A stretch of 64,000 nucleotides of DNA, taken from positions 62,001 through 126,000 of the forward strand of contig CAVZHA010000012.1 in the NCBI GenBank assembly GCA_963774945.1, in the 5' to 3' direction. Shown here piece after piece: positions 1-10,026 of this stretch. The DNA comes from Trebonia sp963774945. GTDB taxonomy: Bacteria; Actinomycetota; Actinomycetes; Streptosporangiales; Streptosporangiaceae. The notes beneath the pieces were generated by a model. That model was not told the DNA's origin, made no database searches, and saw only the letters and a program-made list of their open reading frames with translations. Each line of letters begins with the position of its first letter. Position 1 is the first letter of the stretch. Made by a program: the position numbers and the translations under genes.

Positions 1-1
1 G

Positions 2-1783
2 TTCTTCACGCTGCTCGGCCAGACCGGGGCCGCGCGCAGCCAGGACCTGCACGTGTACTCCTGGATCCCGGTGAACGGGTTCCAGGCCAACATCGGGATA
101 CTCATCGATCCGCTGTCGATCTGCTTCGTGCTGCTGATCACCGGCGTCGGATCGCTGATCCTTATCTACGCGATCGCATACATGGCCCATGACAGCGACC
201 GGCGCCGGTTCTTCGGCTACCTGAACCTGTTCATCGCCGCGATGCTGCTGCTGGTGGTCTCGGACAACTTCCTCGGCCTCTACGTGGGCTGGGAGGGCGT
301 GGGTCTCGCGTCCTACCTGCTGATCGGGTTCTGGCAGTTCAAGCAGACGGCTGCGGTGGCGGCGAAGAAGGCGTTCATCGCCAACCGGGTCGGCGACGTC
401 GGCCTGTCGCTGGCGATCATGCTGATGTTCTCGGAGTTCGGCACGTTCAACTTCTCCGGGGTGTTCGACTCGGCCAAGTCGGGCGGCACCGGCGTGACCA
501 CCGCCCTCGGCCTGCTGCTGCTGCTCGGCGCGTGCGGTAAATCCGCCCAGGTGCCGCTGCAGTCCTGGCTGCTCGACGCGATGGAGGGCCCGACGCCTGT
601 GTCGGCCCTTATTCATGCGGCGACAATGGTCACGGCTGGCGTTTATCTCATCGTGCGCTCCAACCCGATCTTCAACGCCTCGCCGACCGCGCAGCTGGCG
701 GTGACGGTCGTCGGCGCGGTCACGCTGCTGTTCGGCGCGATCATCGGTTGCGCCAAGGACGACATCAAGAAGGCGCTCGCCGGGTCGACCATGTCGCAGA
801 TCGGCTACATGATCCTGGCCGCCGGCCTCGGCCCGGCCGGGTACGTGTTCGCGATCGCGCACCTGCTCGCGCACGGGTTCTTCAAGGCCGGGCTCTTCCT
901 CGGCGCGGGCTCGGTTCTGCACGGCATGGACGACGAGGTGAACATGCGCCGCTTCGGCGGCCTGCGCAAGATCCTGCCGATCACGTTCGCGACGTTCGGG
1001 CTCGGCTACCTGGCGATCATCGGCATCCCGCCGTTCTCCGGGTTCTTCACCAAGGACGGCATCATCGACGCCGCGTGGGCCAAGGGCGGCACCGACGGCT
1101 GGATCCTGGCCGCCTGCACGATCGTCGGCGCGGCCATCACCGCGTTCTACATGACCCGGGTCATGCTGATGACCTGGTACGGCCCGAAGCGGTGGGAGGA
1201 GAACGGCGTGCTCGGCGGGGCCGGCGCGAACCCTGCCTACACCGAGCCGCACATCCCTCACCCGCACGAGTCGTCGCTGACCATGACGATCCCGATGATC
1301 CTGCTGGCGATCGGCTCGGTCGGCGCGGGCGCGTTCTTCATCATCAACGAGCGGCTGCAGAACTTCCTCGCGCCGGTCGTCGGGGTGCCGTTCCCCGACC
1401 ACGGCATCTGGTCCTGGCCCGGCATCATCGCGCTGATCCTGGTGGTCCTCGGCGTCGGCGTCGCCTGGGCGATGTACGGGCGGGTGACGATTCCGGCCCT
1501 CGCCCCGCGCGGGTCGGTGCTGACCCGGGCCGCCCGGGCCGACCTGTACGGCGACGCGTTCAACGAGTCGGTCCTGATGCGCCCCGGCCAGTGGCTGACC
1601 AGGCTCTCGGTTTTCTTCGACAGCCGCGGCGTCGACGGTCTCGTCAACACGACGGCGGCGACCATCGGGGGAAGCTCGTCGCGGCTGCGCAGGCTGCAGA
1701 ACGGTTTCGTGCGCTCTTACGCGCTTTCCATGCTCATCGGCGCCGTGCTGATCGTGGCCGGCCTTCTGGTGGTGAGGCTCTGA
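2..1783 (+). CDS. nuoL: NADH-quinone oxidoreductase subunit L, 5' partial
   Basis: This is the large antiporter-like membrane subunit of respiratory complex I, which couples NADH:menaquinone electron transfer to proton translocation. The frame is open from base 2, so the first few dozen residues lie outside the window; about 593 residues are visible. They show successive hydrophobic helices and the conserved antiporter core around bases 540-640, including MEGPTPVSALIHA, plus the conserved GWEGVGLASYLL segment near 290-330. The C-terminal lateral-helix region follows after about base 1400. The stop overlaps the nuoM start (ATGA), which implies translational coupling. Order L-M-N is the usual end of a nuo operon. 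Identification is firm. Confidence 0.97.
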   Translation, partial: FFTLLGQTGAARSQDLHVYSWIPVNGFQANIGILIDPLSICFVLLITGVGSLILIYAIAYMAHDSDRRRFFGYLNLFIAAMLLLVVSDNFLGLYVGWEGVGLASYLLIGFWQFKQTAAVAAKKAFIANRVGDVGLSLAIMLMFSEFGTFNFSGVFDSAKSGGTGVTTALGLLLLLGACGKSAQVPLQSWLLDAMEGPTPVSALIHAATMVTAGVYLIVRSNPIFNASPTAQLAVTVVGAVTLLFGAIIGCAKDDIKKALAGSTMSQIGYMILAAGLGPAGYVFAIAHLLAHGFFKAGLFLGAGSVLHGMDDEVNMRRFGGLRKILPITFATFGLGYLAIIGIPPFSGFFTKDGIIDAAWAKGGTDGWILAACTIVGAAITAFYMTRVMLMTWYGPKRWEENGVLGGAGANPAYTEPHIPHPHESSLTMTIPMILLAIGSVGAGAFFIINERLQNFLAPVVGVPFPDHGIWSWPGIIALILVVLGVGVAWAMYGRVTIPALAPRGSVLTRAARADLYGDAFNESVLMRPGQWLTRLSVFFDSRGVDGLVNTTAATIGGSSSRLRRLQNGFVRSYALSMLIGAVLIVAGLLVVRL

Positions 1784-3345
1784 TGATTGCTACCTCGGCT
1801 ATCACGGTGGCGGGGACTGGTTTCCCCTGGCTGACCGTGGCCGGCGGTATCCCCCTGGTCGGCGCGATCTTGGTCTCGTTCGGGCCCGCCCGGCTGACCA
1901 GGTGGATGACGCTGGCGTTCTCGCTGATCACGCTGGTCTGGGTGATCGTGATGGCCGCCCAGTACAACACCTCGGGACCGACGTTCCAGTTCACCGAGGA
2001 GTACTCCTGGATCCCGCAGTTCGGCGTGCACTACGCCCTCGGCGTGGACGGGATCGCGCTGGTGCTGATCGGCATGACCGCAGTGCTGATGCCGGTAGTG
2101 GTGCTCGCCTCCTGGCACGACGCCGACGAGGCAAAGCGGTCCCCCAAGGTCTACTTCGCGCTGATGCTGGTCCTCGAGACGATGATGATCGGGGTCTTCG
2201 CGGCCACCGACGTCTTCCTGTTCTACGTGTTCTTCGAGGCCATGCTGATCCCGATGTACTTCATGATCGGGTCGTTCGGCGTCGGGGCGCGACAGTACGC
2301 GGCGGTCAAGTTCCTGCTCTACAGCCTCCTCGGCGGGCTGCTGATGCTGGTCGCGGTCATCGCGCTGTACGTCTACTCCGGGCACGACGGACAGCACCCG
2401 ACGTTCCTGTTCTACTCGCTGGCGCACGTGGCGCTGTCCCCGACCGTGCAGAAGTGGCTCTTCCTCGGGTTCTTCATCGCGTTCGCGATCAAGGCGCCGC
2501 TGTGGCCGTTCCACACCTGGCTGCCCGACGCGACCGCGTCCGCCCAGCCCGGGGCGGCGGTGCTGATGCTCGGCGTGATGGACAAGGTCGGCACGTTCGG
2601 GATGATCAGGTACTGCCTGGAGCTGTTCCCGGACGGGTTCCGCTACTTCACGCCGCTCATCCTCGTCCTCGCGGTGATCTCGATCATCTACGGCGCGATC
2701 GTGGCGATCGGGCAGACCTCGATGAAGCGGCTGATCGGCTACACCTCGATCTCGCACTTCGGCTTCATCGTCCTCGGCGTATTCGCGCTGACCTCGCAGG
2801 GGCAGTCGGGCGCCACGCTCTACATGGTCAACCACGGCTTCTCGACCGGCGCGCTGCTGCTGATCGCCGGCTTCCTCATCGTCCGCCGCGGTTCCGACAA
2901 GATCTCGGACTACGGCGGCGTGCAGAAGGTCGCCCCGGTCCTGGCCGGGCTGTTCCTGGTCTCCGGTCTGGCCGGGCTGTCGCTGCCCGGGCTGTCCACC
3001 TTCGTGTCCGAGTTCCTCGTGCTCGTCGGCACGTTCTCGCGGTACAAGGTGGCGGGCTCGTTCGCGGTGGCCGGGATCATCCTGGCCGCGATCTACATCC
3101 TGTGGATGTACCAGCGCACGATGAACGGGCCGGTGGCCGAGTCGGTGTCGGCGATGCCCGATCTCAAGGCGCGCGAGCTGCTCGCGGTGGTGCCGCTGGT
3201 CGCGCTGATCATCGCGCTTGGCGTCTACCCCAAGCCGGTCCTTGACGTGATCAACCCGGCCGTCAACACAACGATGACCCAGGTGGGCGCGCACGATCCG
3301 GTGCCCGCCCACCCCGCAGTAGCCCAGAAGGGAAACCAGCCGTGA
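1783..3345 (+). CDS. nuoM: NADH-quinone oxidoreductase subunit M
   Basis: This is the second antiporter-like membrane subunit of complex I, 520 residues, close to the family length. The start was chosen at the ATG overlapping the nuoL stop, which gives MIATSAITVAG; longer reading is open upstream but lies inside nuoL. Conserved features include WPFHTWLPDATASAQ near bases 2503-2550 with the buried His and Asp, FEAMLIPMYFMIG near 2236-2275, and the FSTGALLLIAGFL helix near 2840-2880. About fourteen hydrophobic helices are visible. The stop overlaps the GTG of nuoN (GTGA). No frameshift is present here, in contrast to its neighbour. Confidence 0.97.
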   Translation: MIATSAITVAGTGFPWLTVAGGIPLVGAILVSFGPARLTRWMTLAFSLITLVWVIVMAAQYNTSGPTFQFTEEYSWIPQFGVHYALGVDGIALVLIGMTAVLMPVVVLASWHDADEAKRSPKVYFALMLVLETMMIGVFAATDVFLFYVFFEAMLIPMYFMIGSFGVGARQYAAVKFLLYSLLGGLLMLVAVIALYVYSGHDGQHPTFLFYSLAHVALSPTVQKWLFLGFFIAFAIKAPLWPFHTWLPDATASAQPGAAVLMLGVMDKVGTFGMIRYCLELFPDGFRYFTPLILVLAVISIIYGAIVAIGQTSMKRLIGYTSISHFGFIVLGVFALTSQGQSGATLYMVNHGFSTGALLLIAGFLIVRRGSDKISDYGGVQKVAPVLAGLFLVSGLAGLSLPGLSTFVSEFLVLVGTFSRYKVAGSFAVAGIILAAIYILWMYQRTMNGPVAESVSAMPDLKARELLAVVPLVALIIALGVYPKPVLDVINPAVNTTMTQVGAHDPVPAHPAVAQKGNQP

Positions 3346-4941
3346 GCCTCGCCGCCGCCGCTGTCACTGCTGCCGTTCCCGGCGCCATCGCGGCCCCGAG
3401 CATTGAGTACAGCCAGCTCGCGCCGATGCTGGTCGTGTTCGGCGCGGCCGTCGTCGGGCGTGCTCGTCGAGGCGTTCGCGCCCCGCGATCTGCGCCGCGC
3501 CATTCACCTGCTGGTGACGTTCGGGGCGCTGGTGGCCGCGTTCGTCTGGACCTGCGTGATCGCCGCCTCCTCGACGATCTTCGCGCACGGCAGCGCCGGG
3601 CGCTCGGCCGCCGAGGGCGCGGTGGCGGTCGACCGGCCGACGCTGTTCATCCAGGGCACGATCCTGGTCCTGGCCGCGGTGGCGGTGCTGCTGATCGCCG
3701 ACGACTCGAACGACGTGTCCTCGTTCGCGGGCCAGGCGGCGGCGGTGCCGGGGTCGACCGAGGAGCGCGAGGGCCTGCTGCGCGGCCTGGTGCACACCGA
3801 GATCTACCCGCTGACCCTGTTCGCGGTCGGCGGCATGCTGCTGTTCCCGGCCGCCAACGACCTGCTGACGATGTTCGTCGCGCTCGAGGTTCTCTCGCTG
3901 CCGCTGTACCTGCTGTGCGGGCTCGCCCGCCGCCGCCGCCTGCTGTCGCACGAGGCGGCCATGAAGTACTTCCTGCTCGGCTCGTTCTCGTCGGCGTTCT
4001 TCCTGTTCGGCATCGCGATGCTGTACGGGTTCTCCGGGTCGGTCTCGCTGGCCACCATCGCGTCGACGGTCTCGGCCGGCACCGGCAGCGACACGCTGCT
4101 CTACGCCGGGATCGCGCTGACCGGCCTCGGGCTGCTGTTCAAGATCGGCGCGGTGCCCTTCCACGCCTGGAAGCCCGACGTCTACCAGGGCGCGCCGACC
4201 CCGATCACCGCGCTGATGGCGTCCTGCACCGTGGTCTCCGCCTTCGGCGCCCTGCTGCGGGTCTTCTACGTCGCGTTCGGCACGCTGACCTGGGACTGGC
4301 GCCCGGCCATGTGGACGGTCGCGATCCTCACGATGGTCATCGGCGCGGTGATCGCGATCACCCAGACCGACGTCAAGCGGCTGCTCGCCTACTCGTCGAT
4401 CGCGCACGCCGGGTTCATCCTGACCGCCGTCGTCTCGTCGTCGGTCGACGGGCTGTCCTCGTCGCTGTTCTACCTCGCCACCTACGGGCTGACCACGATC
4501 GGCGCGTTCGCGGTGATCACCCTGGTCCGCGACAAGGGCGGCGAGGCGGACCACCTGTCGCGCTGGGCCGGACTCGGCAAGCGGTCGCCAGTGGTGGCCG
4601 GCATCTTCGCGCTGTTCCTGCTCTCGTTCGCGGGCATCCCGCTGACGTCCGGGTTCGTCGGGAAGTTCGCCGTCTTCCAGGCGGCGATCGCGGGCGGCGA
4701 CCTGGCGCTGGTGGTCGTCGGTGTGGTGTCCTCGGCCATCGCGGCGTTCTTCTACGCCCGGGTGATCGTGCTGATGTTCTTCAGCGACCCGGTCCCCGAC
4801 GGCCCGGTGGTGGCGGTGCCGTCGGTCTTCACCGGCATCGCGGTGGGCGTCGGCGCGCTCTCGGCGGTCGTCCTCGGCGTCTTCCCCGAGCCGGTGCTCT
4901 CCCTCGCCAACCACGCGGCGACCCAGCTGTTTGTCCGTTAA
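3342..4941 (+). CDS. nuoN: NADH-quinone oxidoreductase subunit N, one frameshift
   Basis: This is the third antiporter-like complex I subunit. The GTG at 3342 overlaps the nuoM stop. The frame reads MSLAAAAVTAAVPG to FGAAVVG, then breaks at a GGG run at 3456-3458. Removing one G joins it to GVLVEAFAPRDLRRAIH and a full NuoN sequence to TAA at 4939-4941. Landmarks are KIGAVPFHAWKPDVYQGAP near 4141-4197, LLAYSSIAHAGFIL near 4381-4422, and about fourteen hydrophobic helices. Because nuoL and nuoM are intact and nuoN is normally needed for the complex, the extra G is more likely a sequence error than a real lesion, but I cannot exclude a true mutation. Confidence 0.93.
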
Positions 4942-5132
4942 TGCCGCGGTTAGCAGCCCTTGACGATGGCCGTCGCCCTGCGCTCGCTGAGCGCGGCGGC
5001 GGCCATGGCGCTGCCCGGAGCGCTTTCGGGATGACATCATCGGGACAGGCTGCCCCTGCCACCTGATAGACGACCGCGTATGCTGGTGTGTTCGTACGCT
5101 CGGGTTAAATGCGCCGACGACATGGAGTTCGA

Positions 5133-6135
5133 GTGATCATCGCTGTTCCCGTCGATTTCGCCGACGCGACCCTCACCGCCGAGATGGCGGAGGATCTCGC
5201 CGCCGTGGAAGCCGCCCTGCGTGACACCAACTTCGGCGGCGACGAGATGTTCGCCGAGGTCTCCCGGCACATGATGGCGGCCGGCGGCAAGCGCTTCCGC
5301 GCCATGCTGGTGCTGCTCGCCGCCCGCTTCGGCGACTGCCGCGACAAGCGCATCGTGCCCGCCGCGGTCGCCATCGAGCTCACCCACCTGGCCACGCTGT
5401 TCCACGATGACGTCATGGACGAGGCCGCCATCCGGCGCGGCCAGCCATCGGCTAACTCCCAGTTCGGGAACTCGATCGCCATCCTGGCCGGTGACTACCT
5501 GTTCGCGCGGGCCTCCCGCATCCTGGCCGACCTCGGCCCGGATGCGATCAGGATCCAGGCCGAGACCTTCGGCCGCCTGGTCGACGGCCAGCTGCGGGAG
5601 ACGGTCGGGGTCCGGCCGGGTGAGGACCCGCTTGAGCACTACATGCACGTGGTCACCGAGAAGACCGGCTCGCTGATCGCCACCTCGGGCCGATTCGGCG
5701 CGATGTTCTCCGGGTTGTCGGAGGAGAGCACCGACCTGATCGCCGACGCCTGCATGCGGATCGGGGTCGCCTGGCAGCTCTCCGACGACGTGCTCGACGT
5801 CGCGTCCACGTCCCTGCAGTCGGGCAAGGAACCGGGCACTGACCTACGCCAGGGGGTGCGCACCCTGCCGGTCTTCTACGCGCTGCGCAGCACCTCCCAG
5901 GATCCGTCGGAGGTCCGGCTGCGGGCGCTGCTCGGCCGCGAGGACCTGGCCGACAGCGAGCTTCACGCCGAGGCCCTGGGCCTGCTGCGCGAGTCTCCGG
6001 CGCTCGAGGAGGCCAGGAGACACGGTGCGGTCCTGGATCGGCGGCGCCACCGCGCGACTGGCTAAGCTGCCCGACGTCCCCGCCCGCGCCGCCTTCGAGT
6101 CCCTGTGCGACTTCGTCATCACCCGCGCCGTCTAG
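5133..6135 (+). CDS. polyprenyl diphosphate synthase, one frameshift
   Basis: This is an all-trans polyprenyl (for example octa- or nonaprenyl) diphosphate synthase that would supply the menaquinone side chain; it commonly follows nuo in actinobacteria. Both aspartate-rich motifs that bind diphosphate via magnesium are present: HDDVMDEA near 5404-5427 and QLSDDVLDVA near 5776-5805. GGKRFRAML is also conserved. GTG 5133 is preferred because GGAG lies five to six bases upstream; ATG 5109 is an alternative. The frame breaks at 6024-6025 (an extra G after EEARRH). Reading on in the next frame gives a normal C-terminus ending FESLCDFVITRAV at TAG 6133-6135. Substrate chain length cannot be read from sequence. 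Confidence 0.92.
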
Positions 6136-6178
6136 CATGACCGCGGCCAGGCTGACCGCCGGCCGGCCGGAGGGTGTG

Positions 6179-6934
6179 TTAGCTCGGGCGAACCTTGTTC
6201 TTGGCGGCCGACAGGCTTGTCCAGTACTTGGCCAGGGTCTGCTTGACCACTCCGCCGTCCTCGGGCGCCCACGAGGTCGTGCGCGGCTTGAGGGTGCCGA
6301 CGTCGATCAGCTCGTAGGCGTAGCCAGCGATCGACTTGCGGGTGACGCCGGGCGGCAGTGACATCTTCCGGAACCCGTGGTAGGTGTTGTCGCTGGTGAG
6401 CATGAAAACGGCCCGGTTGAACAGCGGCGCGATGGCCCGCGGCTCGTTCTTCGGGTCGGTGCGGATCAGCAGGTCGCCGGCGCCGCCCTCGGCCGGCCAG
6501 TCCTTGTTCAGGTACAGCAGCACGTTCAGCACCCGCAGCCAGTCGTCATGCTTCGGGTGGATGTTGAAGTCAACGTGCGTGTCGAGATGGCCGCCGTCGC
6601 CGCTCTGGTGGAAACCCCCGCCGTGGAACGAGGCGTCCATGAACAGCGCGCGGCCGGTGATCGTGCTCACGACCTCGGCGAACTCCGGCGACAGCAGGTA
6701 ATCGTGGTAGGCCTTGGCAGCGGGGCCCGCCTTAGCGAAATCGGCCTCTTCCCGCTTGTCCCCGAAGATGTAGTCCTTCGAATGGGCCATCTCGTCCACC
6801 GTCGGGAACTCCGCCACCAGCTGGTTCGCGAAGTCCTCGTCCAGGAAGCCGTCGATCACCACCAGCGGGAACGGGTCACCGTGCTTGTATTCTTCGGCGA
6901 GCGCCGGTACGTCCTTCGACCATGGTCCGAGCAT
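6179..6934 (-). CDS. 2-oxoglutarate/Fe(II)-dependent oxygenase
   Basis: This 251-residue protein looks like a prolyl-4-hydroxylase-type 2OG-Fe(II) oxygenase. The family uses 2-oxoglutarate and oxygen to hydroxylate a substrate. The iron ligands are visible as HLDTHVDFN (His-x-Asp) near the middle and the distal His in NTYHGFRKM, followed by RKSIAGYAYE with the expected 2OG-binding basic residue. The N-terminal PFPLVVIDGFLDEDFANQLV matches the start of this fold. It is convergent with the polyprenyl synthase and lies just downstream of korB on the same strand, about 165 bases away. The substrate is unknown; it may act on a sugar-nucleotide, small molecule or protein side chain. Confidence 0.85.
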   Translation of the reverse strand: MLGPWSKDVPALAEEYKHGDPFPLVVIDGFLDEDFANQLVAEFPTVDEMAHSKDYIFGDKREEADFAKAGPAAKAYHDYLLSPEFAEVVSTITGRALFMDASFHGGGFHQSGDGGHLDTHVDFNIHPKHDDWLRVLNVLLYLNKDWPAEGGAGDLLIRTDPKNEPRAIAPLFNRAVFMLTSDNTYHGFRKMSLPPGVTRKSIAGYAYELIDVGTLKPRTTSWAPEDGGVVKQTLAKYWTSLSAAKNKVRPS

Positions 6935-7070
6935 TGCATCTCCGAGTTCTATGGCTTTCCCTAGTAGCGAGATCAGAATACTCGGGAATGTAGCAAGGCG
7001 CGGCGGGTTGACCGCTGTGCACGGTGTGACGGACTCGTTGCGTAGTGCACTTACCCGGGGGCGTTGCGTC

Positions 7071-7088
7071 CGGCGCGCTTCCGCGCCG
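7071..7088 (-). terminator. hairpin downstream of korB
   Basis: CGGCGCG-CTTC-CGCGCCG forms a perfect seven-pair stem with a four-base loop, 13 bases beyond the korB stop. There is no strong T-run after it on the minus strand, so terminator function is inferred from position only. Confidence 0.5.
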
Positions 7089-7100
7089 AACGGCCGCCGG

Positions 7101-8171
7101 TTACTCGACTTCCCAGGTGTCGTTGCCTGCCAGCAGCTTGGCCAGGTCGCCCGCGCCGGCGGCGCGGGCCTGGTCGAGCTGGGCGGCCATCAGGTCGTCG
7201 TAGGCCGGGCGCTCGACCGAGCGGAAGACGCCGATCGGGGTGTGCGCGAAGTCGAAGCTGTCGAGCCGGGAAAGCGCGAACGCGTACGACGGGTCGGTCC
7301 TGGTCGCGTCGTGCACGACGAGCTCCGACTCGGGCACCGAGGCCGCCTCGACTGGCGTCAGGGCGCCGTACGGGCCGTAGGTGAGGCCCATCGAGCCGTC
7401 CGGCCCGTACCGGACCGGCGACCCGTGCTGGAGGCGGATCAGGCCGGGCGCGTTCGGCTCCTTGATGGGGGCGAACGCGTCGTCGTTGAAGATCGGGCAG
7501 TTCTGGAAGATCTCGATGAAGGCCGAACCGCGGTGGTCGGCCGCCGCCCGCAGCACCGACTGCAGGTGCTTGCGGTCGGAGTCGACCGACCGGGCCACGA
7601 ACGACGCCTCCGCGCCGAGCGCGAGCGAGACCGGGTTGAACGGGTAGTCGAGCGAGCCGTAGGGCGTCGACTTGGTGACCTTGCCCTGCTCGGAGGTGGG
7701 CGAGTACTGACCCTTGGTCAGCCCGTAGATCCGGTTGTTGAACAGCAGGATCTTGATGTTGACGTTCCGCCGGAGCGCGTGGATCAGGTGGTTGCCGCCG
7801 ATGGAGAGCGCGTCACCGTCCCCGGTGATCACCCAGACCGACAGGTCCTGCCGCGACGCGGCCAGCCCGGACGCGATCGCGGGCGCCCGGCCGTGGATCG
7901 AGTGCATGCCGTAGCTGGACACGTAGTACGGCAGCCGGGACGAGCAGCCGATGCCGGAGACCACGACCACGTTCTCCCGTGGCACCTCCAGCTCGGGCAG
8001 GAACGCCTGGAAGGCAGCCAGGATCGCGTAGTCACCGCATCCCGGGCACCAGCGGACCTCCTGGTCGGACTTGAAGTCCTTGGTCCCCAGGCCGCCCTTG
8101 TGCGGGACGAGCGTTAGGGACTGGAGTCGCCCGGGACCGTTCGATGAAAGCTGATCTTGAATTTCAGACAT
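7101..8171 (-). CDS. korB: 2-oxoglutarate:ferredoxin oxidoreductase beta subunit
   Basis: This is the thiamine-diphosphate-binding beta subunit, 356 residues. With KorA it converts 2-oxoglutarate and CoA to succinyl-CoA while reducing ferredoxin. Visible signatures are RWCPGCGDYAILAAFQ near residue 40 (Cys pair of the cluster/TPP region), GIGCSSRLPYYVSSYG, and the TPP-binding GDGDALSIGGNH with the downstream FNNRIYGLTKGQYSPTS. The ATG overlaps the korA stop by eight bases, so the two are translated together. In actinobacteria this pair is an oxygen-tolerant entry to the TCA cycle. The 2-oxoglutarate specificity is inferred from family resemblance. Confidence 0.94.
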   Translation of the reverse strand: MSEIQDQLSSNGPGRLQSLTLVPHKGGLGTKDFKSDQEVRWCPGCGDYAILAAFQAFLPELEVPRENVVVVSGIGCSSRLPYYVSSYGMHSIHGRAPAIASGLAASRQDLSVWVITGDGDALSIGGNHLIHALRRNVNIKILLFNNRIYGLTKGQYSPTSEQGKVTKSTPYGSLDYPFNPVSLALGAEASFVARSVDSDRKHLQSVLRAAADHRGSAFIEIFQNCPIFNDDAFAPIKEPNAPGLIRLQHGSPVRYGPDGSMGLTYGPYGALTPVEAASVPESELVVHDATRTDPSYAFALSRLDSFDFAHTPIGVFRSVERPAYDDLMAAQLDQARAAGAGDLAKLLAGNDTWEVE

Positions 8172-10026
8172 GTGCGAGCACCTCTTCGATCGCCTCAGCC
8201 AGCTCGGCCGCGCGGAACGGAAGACCGCTGACGCGGTTGTAGGAGATCACGTCGACCAGGAACTTGCCGCGCAGCAGGAGCGCGAGCTGGCCGAGGTTGA
8301 TCTCGGGGACGAGCACCTTGTCGTACCGGCGGAGCACCTCGCCGAGGTTGGCAGGGAACGGGTTCATGTGCCGCAGGTGCGCCTGCGCGACCGCGTGCCC
8401 GTCGCGCCGGGCGCGGCGCACGGCCGCCCCGATCGAGCCGTAGGTGGAGCCCCAGCCGAGGACGAGCACCTTCGCCTGGCCGGACGGGTCGTCGACCTCG
8501 AGCGGCGGGATGCTGGCGGCGATGCCGTCGATCTTGGCCTGCCTGGTGCGGACCATCAGATCGTGGTTGTCGGGGTCGTAGGAGATGGTCCCGGCGCCGT
8601 CGGCCTTCTCGATGCCGCCGATGCGGTGCTCGAGGCCGGCCGTGCCCGGGATCGCCCACGGCCGCGCCAGGGTCCTCGGGTCGCGCTTGAACGGCAGGAA
8701 GTCGCCGCCGTCGGCGGGCCGGTCGGCCTCGGTGGCGAACTCGAACTGGGCGCTCAGGTCCGGCAGCGAGGAAACCTCGGGGATGCGCCACGGCTCGGAG
8801 CCGTTGGCCAGGTACCCGTCCGAGAGCAGGATCACCGGGGTCCGGTAGGTGATCGCGATCCTGGCCGCCTCGATCGCGGCGAAGAAGCAGTCCGACGGCG
8901 TGGCGGCCGCGATCACCGGCACCGGCGACTCGCCGTTCCGGCCGTACAGCGCCATCAGCAGGTCGGCCTGCTCGGTCTTGGTCGGCATGCCGGTGGACGG
9001 GCCCGCCCGCTGCACGTCGACGATGAGCATCGGCAGCTCGACCGAGACGGCCAGGCCGACGGTCTCGGCCTTCAGCAGCATGCCGGGGCCGCTCGTGGTG
9101 GTGACCGCGAGCGCCCCGCCGAAGGCCGCCCCGAGCGCGGAGCTGGCGGCGGAGATCTCGTCCTCGGCCTGGAACGTGCGGATACCGAACTTCTTGTGCT
9201 TGGCGAGCTCGTGCAGGATGTCGGAGGCCGGGGTGATCGGGTAAGAGCCGAGGAAGAGCGGCAGCTCGGCGAGCTCGCCGGCCGCGATCAGGCCGTACGC
9301 GAGCGCGGTGTTGCCGGTGATGTTGCGGTACTTGCCCGGCGCGATCGGAGCCGGCTTGACCTCGTAGCGGACCGAGAAGTCCTCGGTCGTCTCGCCGTAG
9401 TTCCAGCCGGCCTGGAAGGCGGTCACGTTGGCCTTGTAGATCTCCGGCTTCTTGCCGAACTTCGCCTCGAGGAAGGAGAGCGTGCCCTCCGAGGGGCGGC
9501 CGTAGAGCCAGGACAGCAGGCCGAGCGCGAACATGTTCTTCGCCCGCTCGGCGTCCTTGCGGGAGATGCTCTGATCCTCAAGCGCCTTGACGGTCAGCGA
9601 GGTCAGCGGGACCGGGTGCAGCTTGTAGCCCTCGAGCGAGCCGTCCTCGAGCGGGTTCTTCGCGTAGCCCACCTTGACCAGGTTGCGCTTGGTGAACTCG
9701 TCGGTGTTGACGATCAGGTCCATGCCCCTCGGCAGGTCCTTCAGGTTAGCCATGAGCGCGGCCGGGTTCATCGCCACCAGCACGTCGGGCGCGTCCCCGG
9801 GGGTGAGAATGTCGTGGTCCGCGAAGTGCAGCTGGAAGCTGGACACGCCGGGCAGAGTGCCCTGCGGAGCGCGGATCTCAGCCGGGAAGTTCGGCAGGGT
9901 GGACAGGTCGTTGCCGAAGACGGCGGTCTCCTGGGTGAACCTGTCGCCGGTGAGCTGCATGCCGTCACCGGAGTCACCTGCAAAACGAATGATTACGTGG
10001 TCTAGCTCCTGGACCTGCTTGGTCAC
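8164..10026 (-). CDS. korA: 2-oxoglutarate:ferredoxin oxidoreductase alpha/gamma subunit
   Basis: This 620-residue protein fuses the gamma domain (about residues 1-200, beginning VIIRFAGDSGDGMQLTGDRF) to the alpha domain (about 215-620, with GNTALAYGLIAAGELA and LFLGSYPITPASDILHEL). The fusion is typical of actinobacterial KorA. Other landmarks are TTSGPGMLLKAETVGLAVS and ELPMLIVDVQRAGPSTGMPT. The start is GTG 10026, with GGAGGAGG upstream at a slightly long spacing. It is first of the two-gene korAB unit and divergent from the HtpX-like gene. The sequence is intact over 1.86 kb, which matters when judging the frameshifts elsewhere in the window. Confidence 0.95.
   Translation of the reverse strand: MTKQVQELDHVIIRFAGDSGDGMQLTGDRFTQETAVFGNDLSTLPNFPAEIRAPQGTLPGVSSFQLHFADHDILTPGDAPDVLVAMNPAALMANLKDLPRGMDLIVNTDEFTKRNLVKVGYAKNPLEDGSLEGYKLHPVPLTSLTVKALEDQSISRKDAERAKNMFALGLLSWLYGRPSEGTLSFLEAKFGKKPEIYKANVTAFQAGWNYGETTEDFSVRYEVKPAPIAPGKYRNITGNTALAYGLIAAGELAELPLFLGSYPITPASDILHELAKHKKFGIRTFQAEDEISAASSALGAAFGGALAVTTTSGPGMLLKAETVGLAVSVELPMLIVDVQRAGPSTGMPTKTEQADLLMALYGRNGESPVPVIAAATPSDCFFAAIEAARIAITYRTPVILLSDGYLANGSEPWRIPEVSSLPDLSAQFEFATEADRPADGGDFLPFKRDPRTLARPWAIPGTAGLEHRIGGIEKADGAGTISYDPDNHDLMVRTRQAKIDGIAASIPPLEVDDPSGQAKVLVLGWGSTYGSIGAAVRRARRDGHAVAQAHLRHMNPFPANLGEVLRRYDKVLVPEINLGQLALLLRGKFLVDVISYNRVSGLPFRAAELAEAIEEVLAHV

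Noticed and set aside
1717..3312. Long minus-strand open frame antisense to nuoM
   Set aside because: It mirrors the high GC third-position bias of nuoM, is rich in Arg, Asp, His and Gln and has no homologous motif or ribosome site.
6885..8117. 410-codon plus-strand frame over korB
   Set aside because: Antisense shadow of korB; composition is Arg/Val/Gly rich with no recognisable domain, whereas the opposite strand gives a clear KorB.
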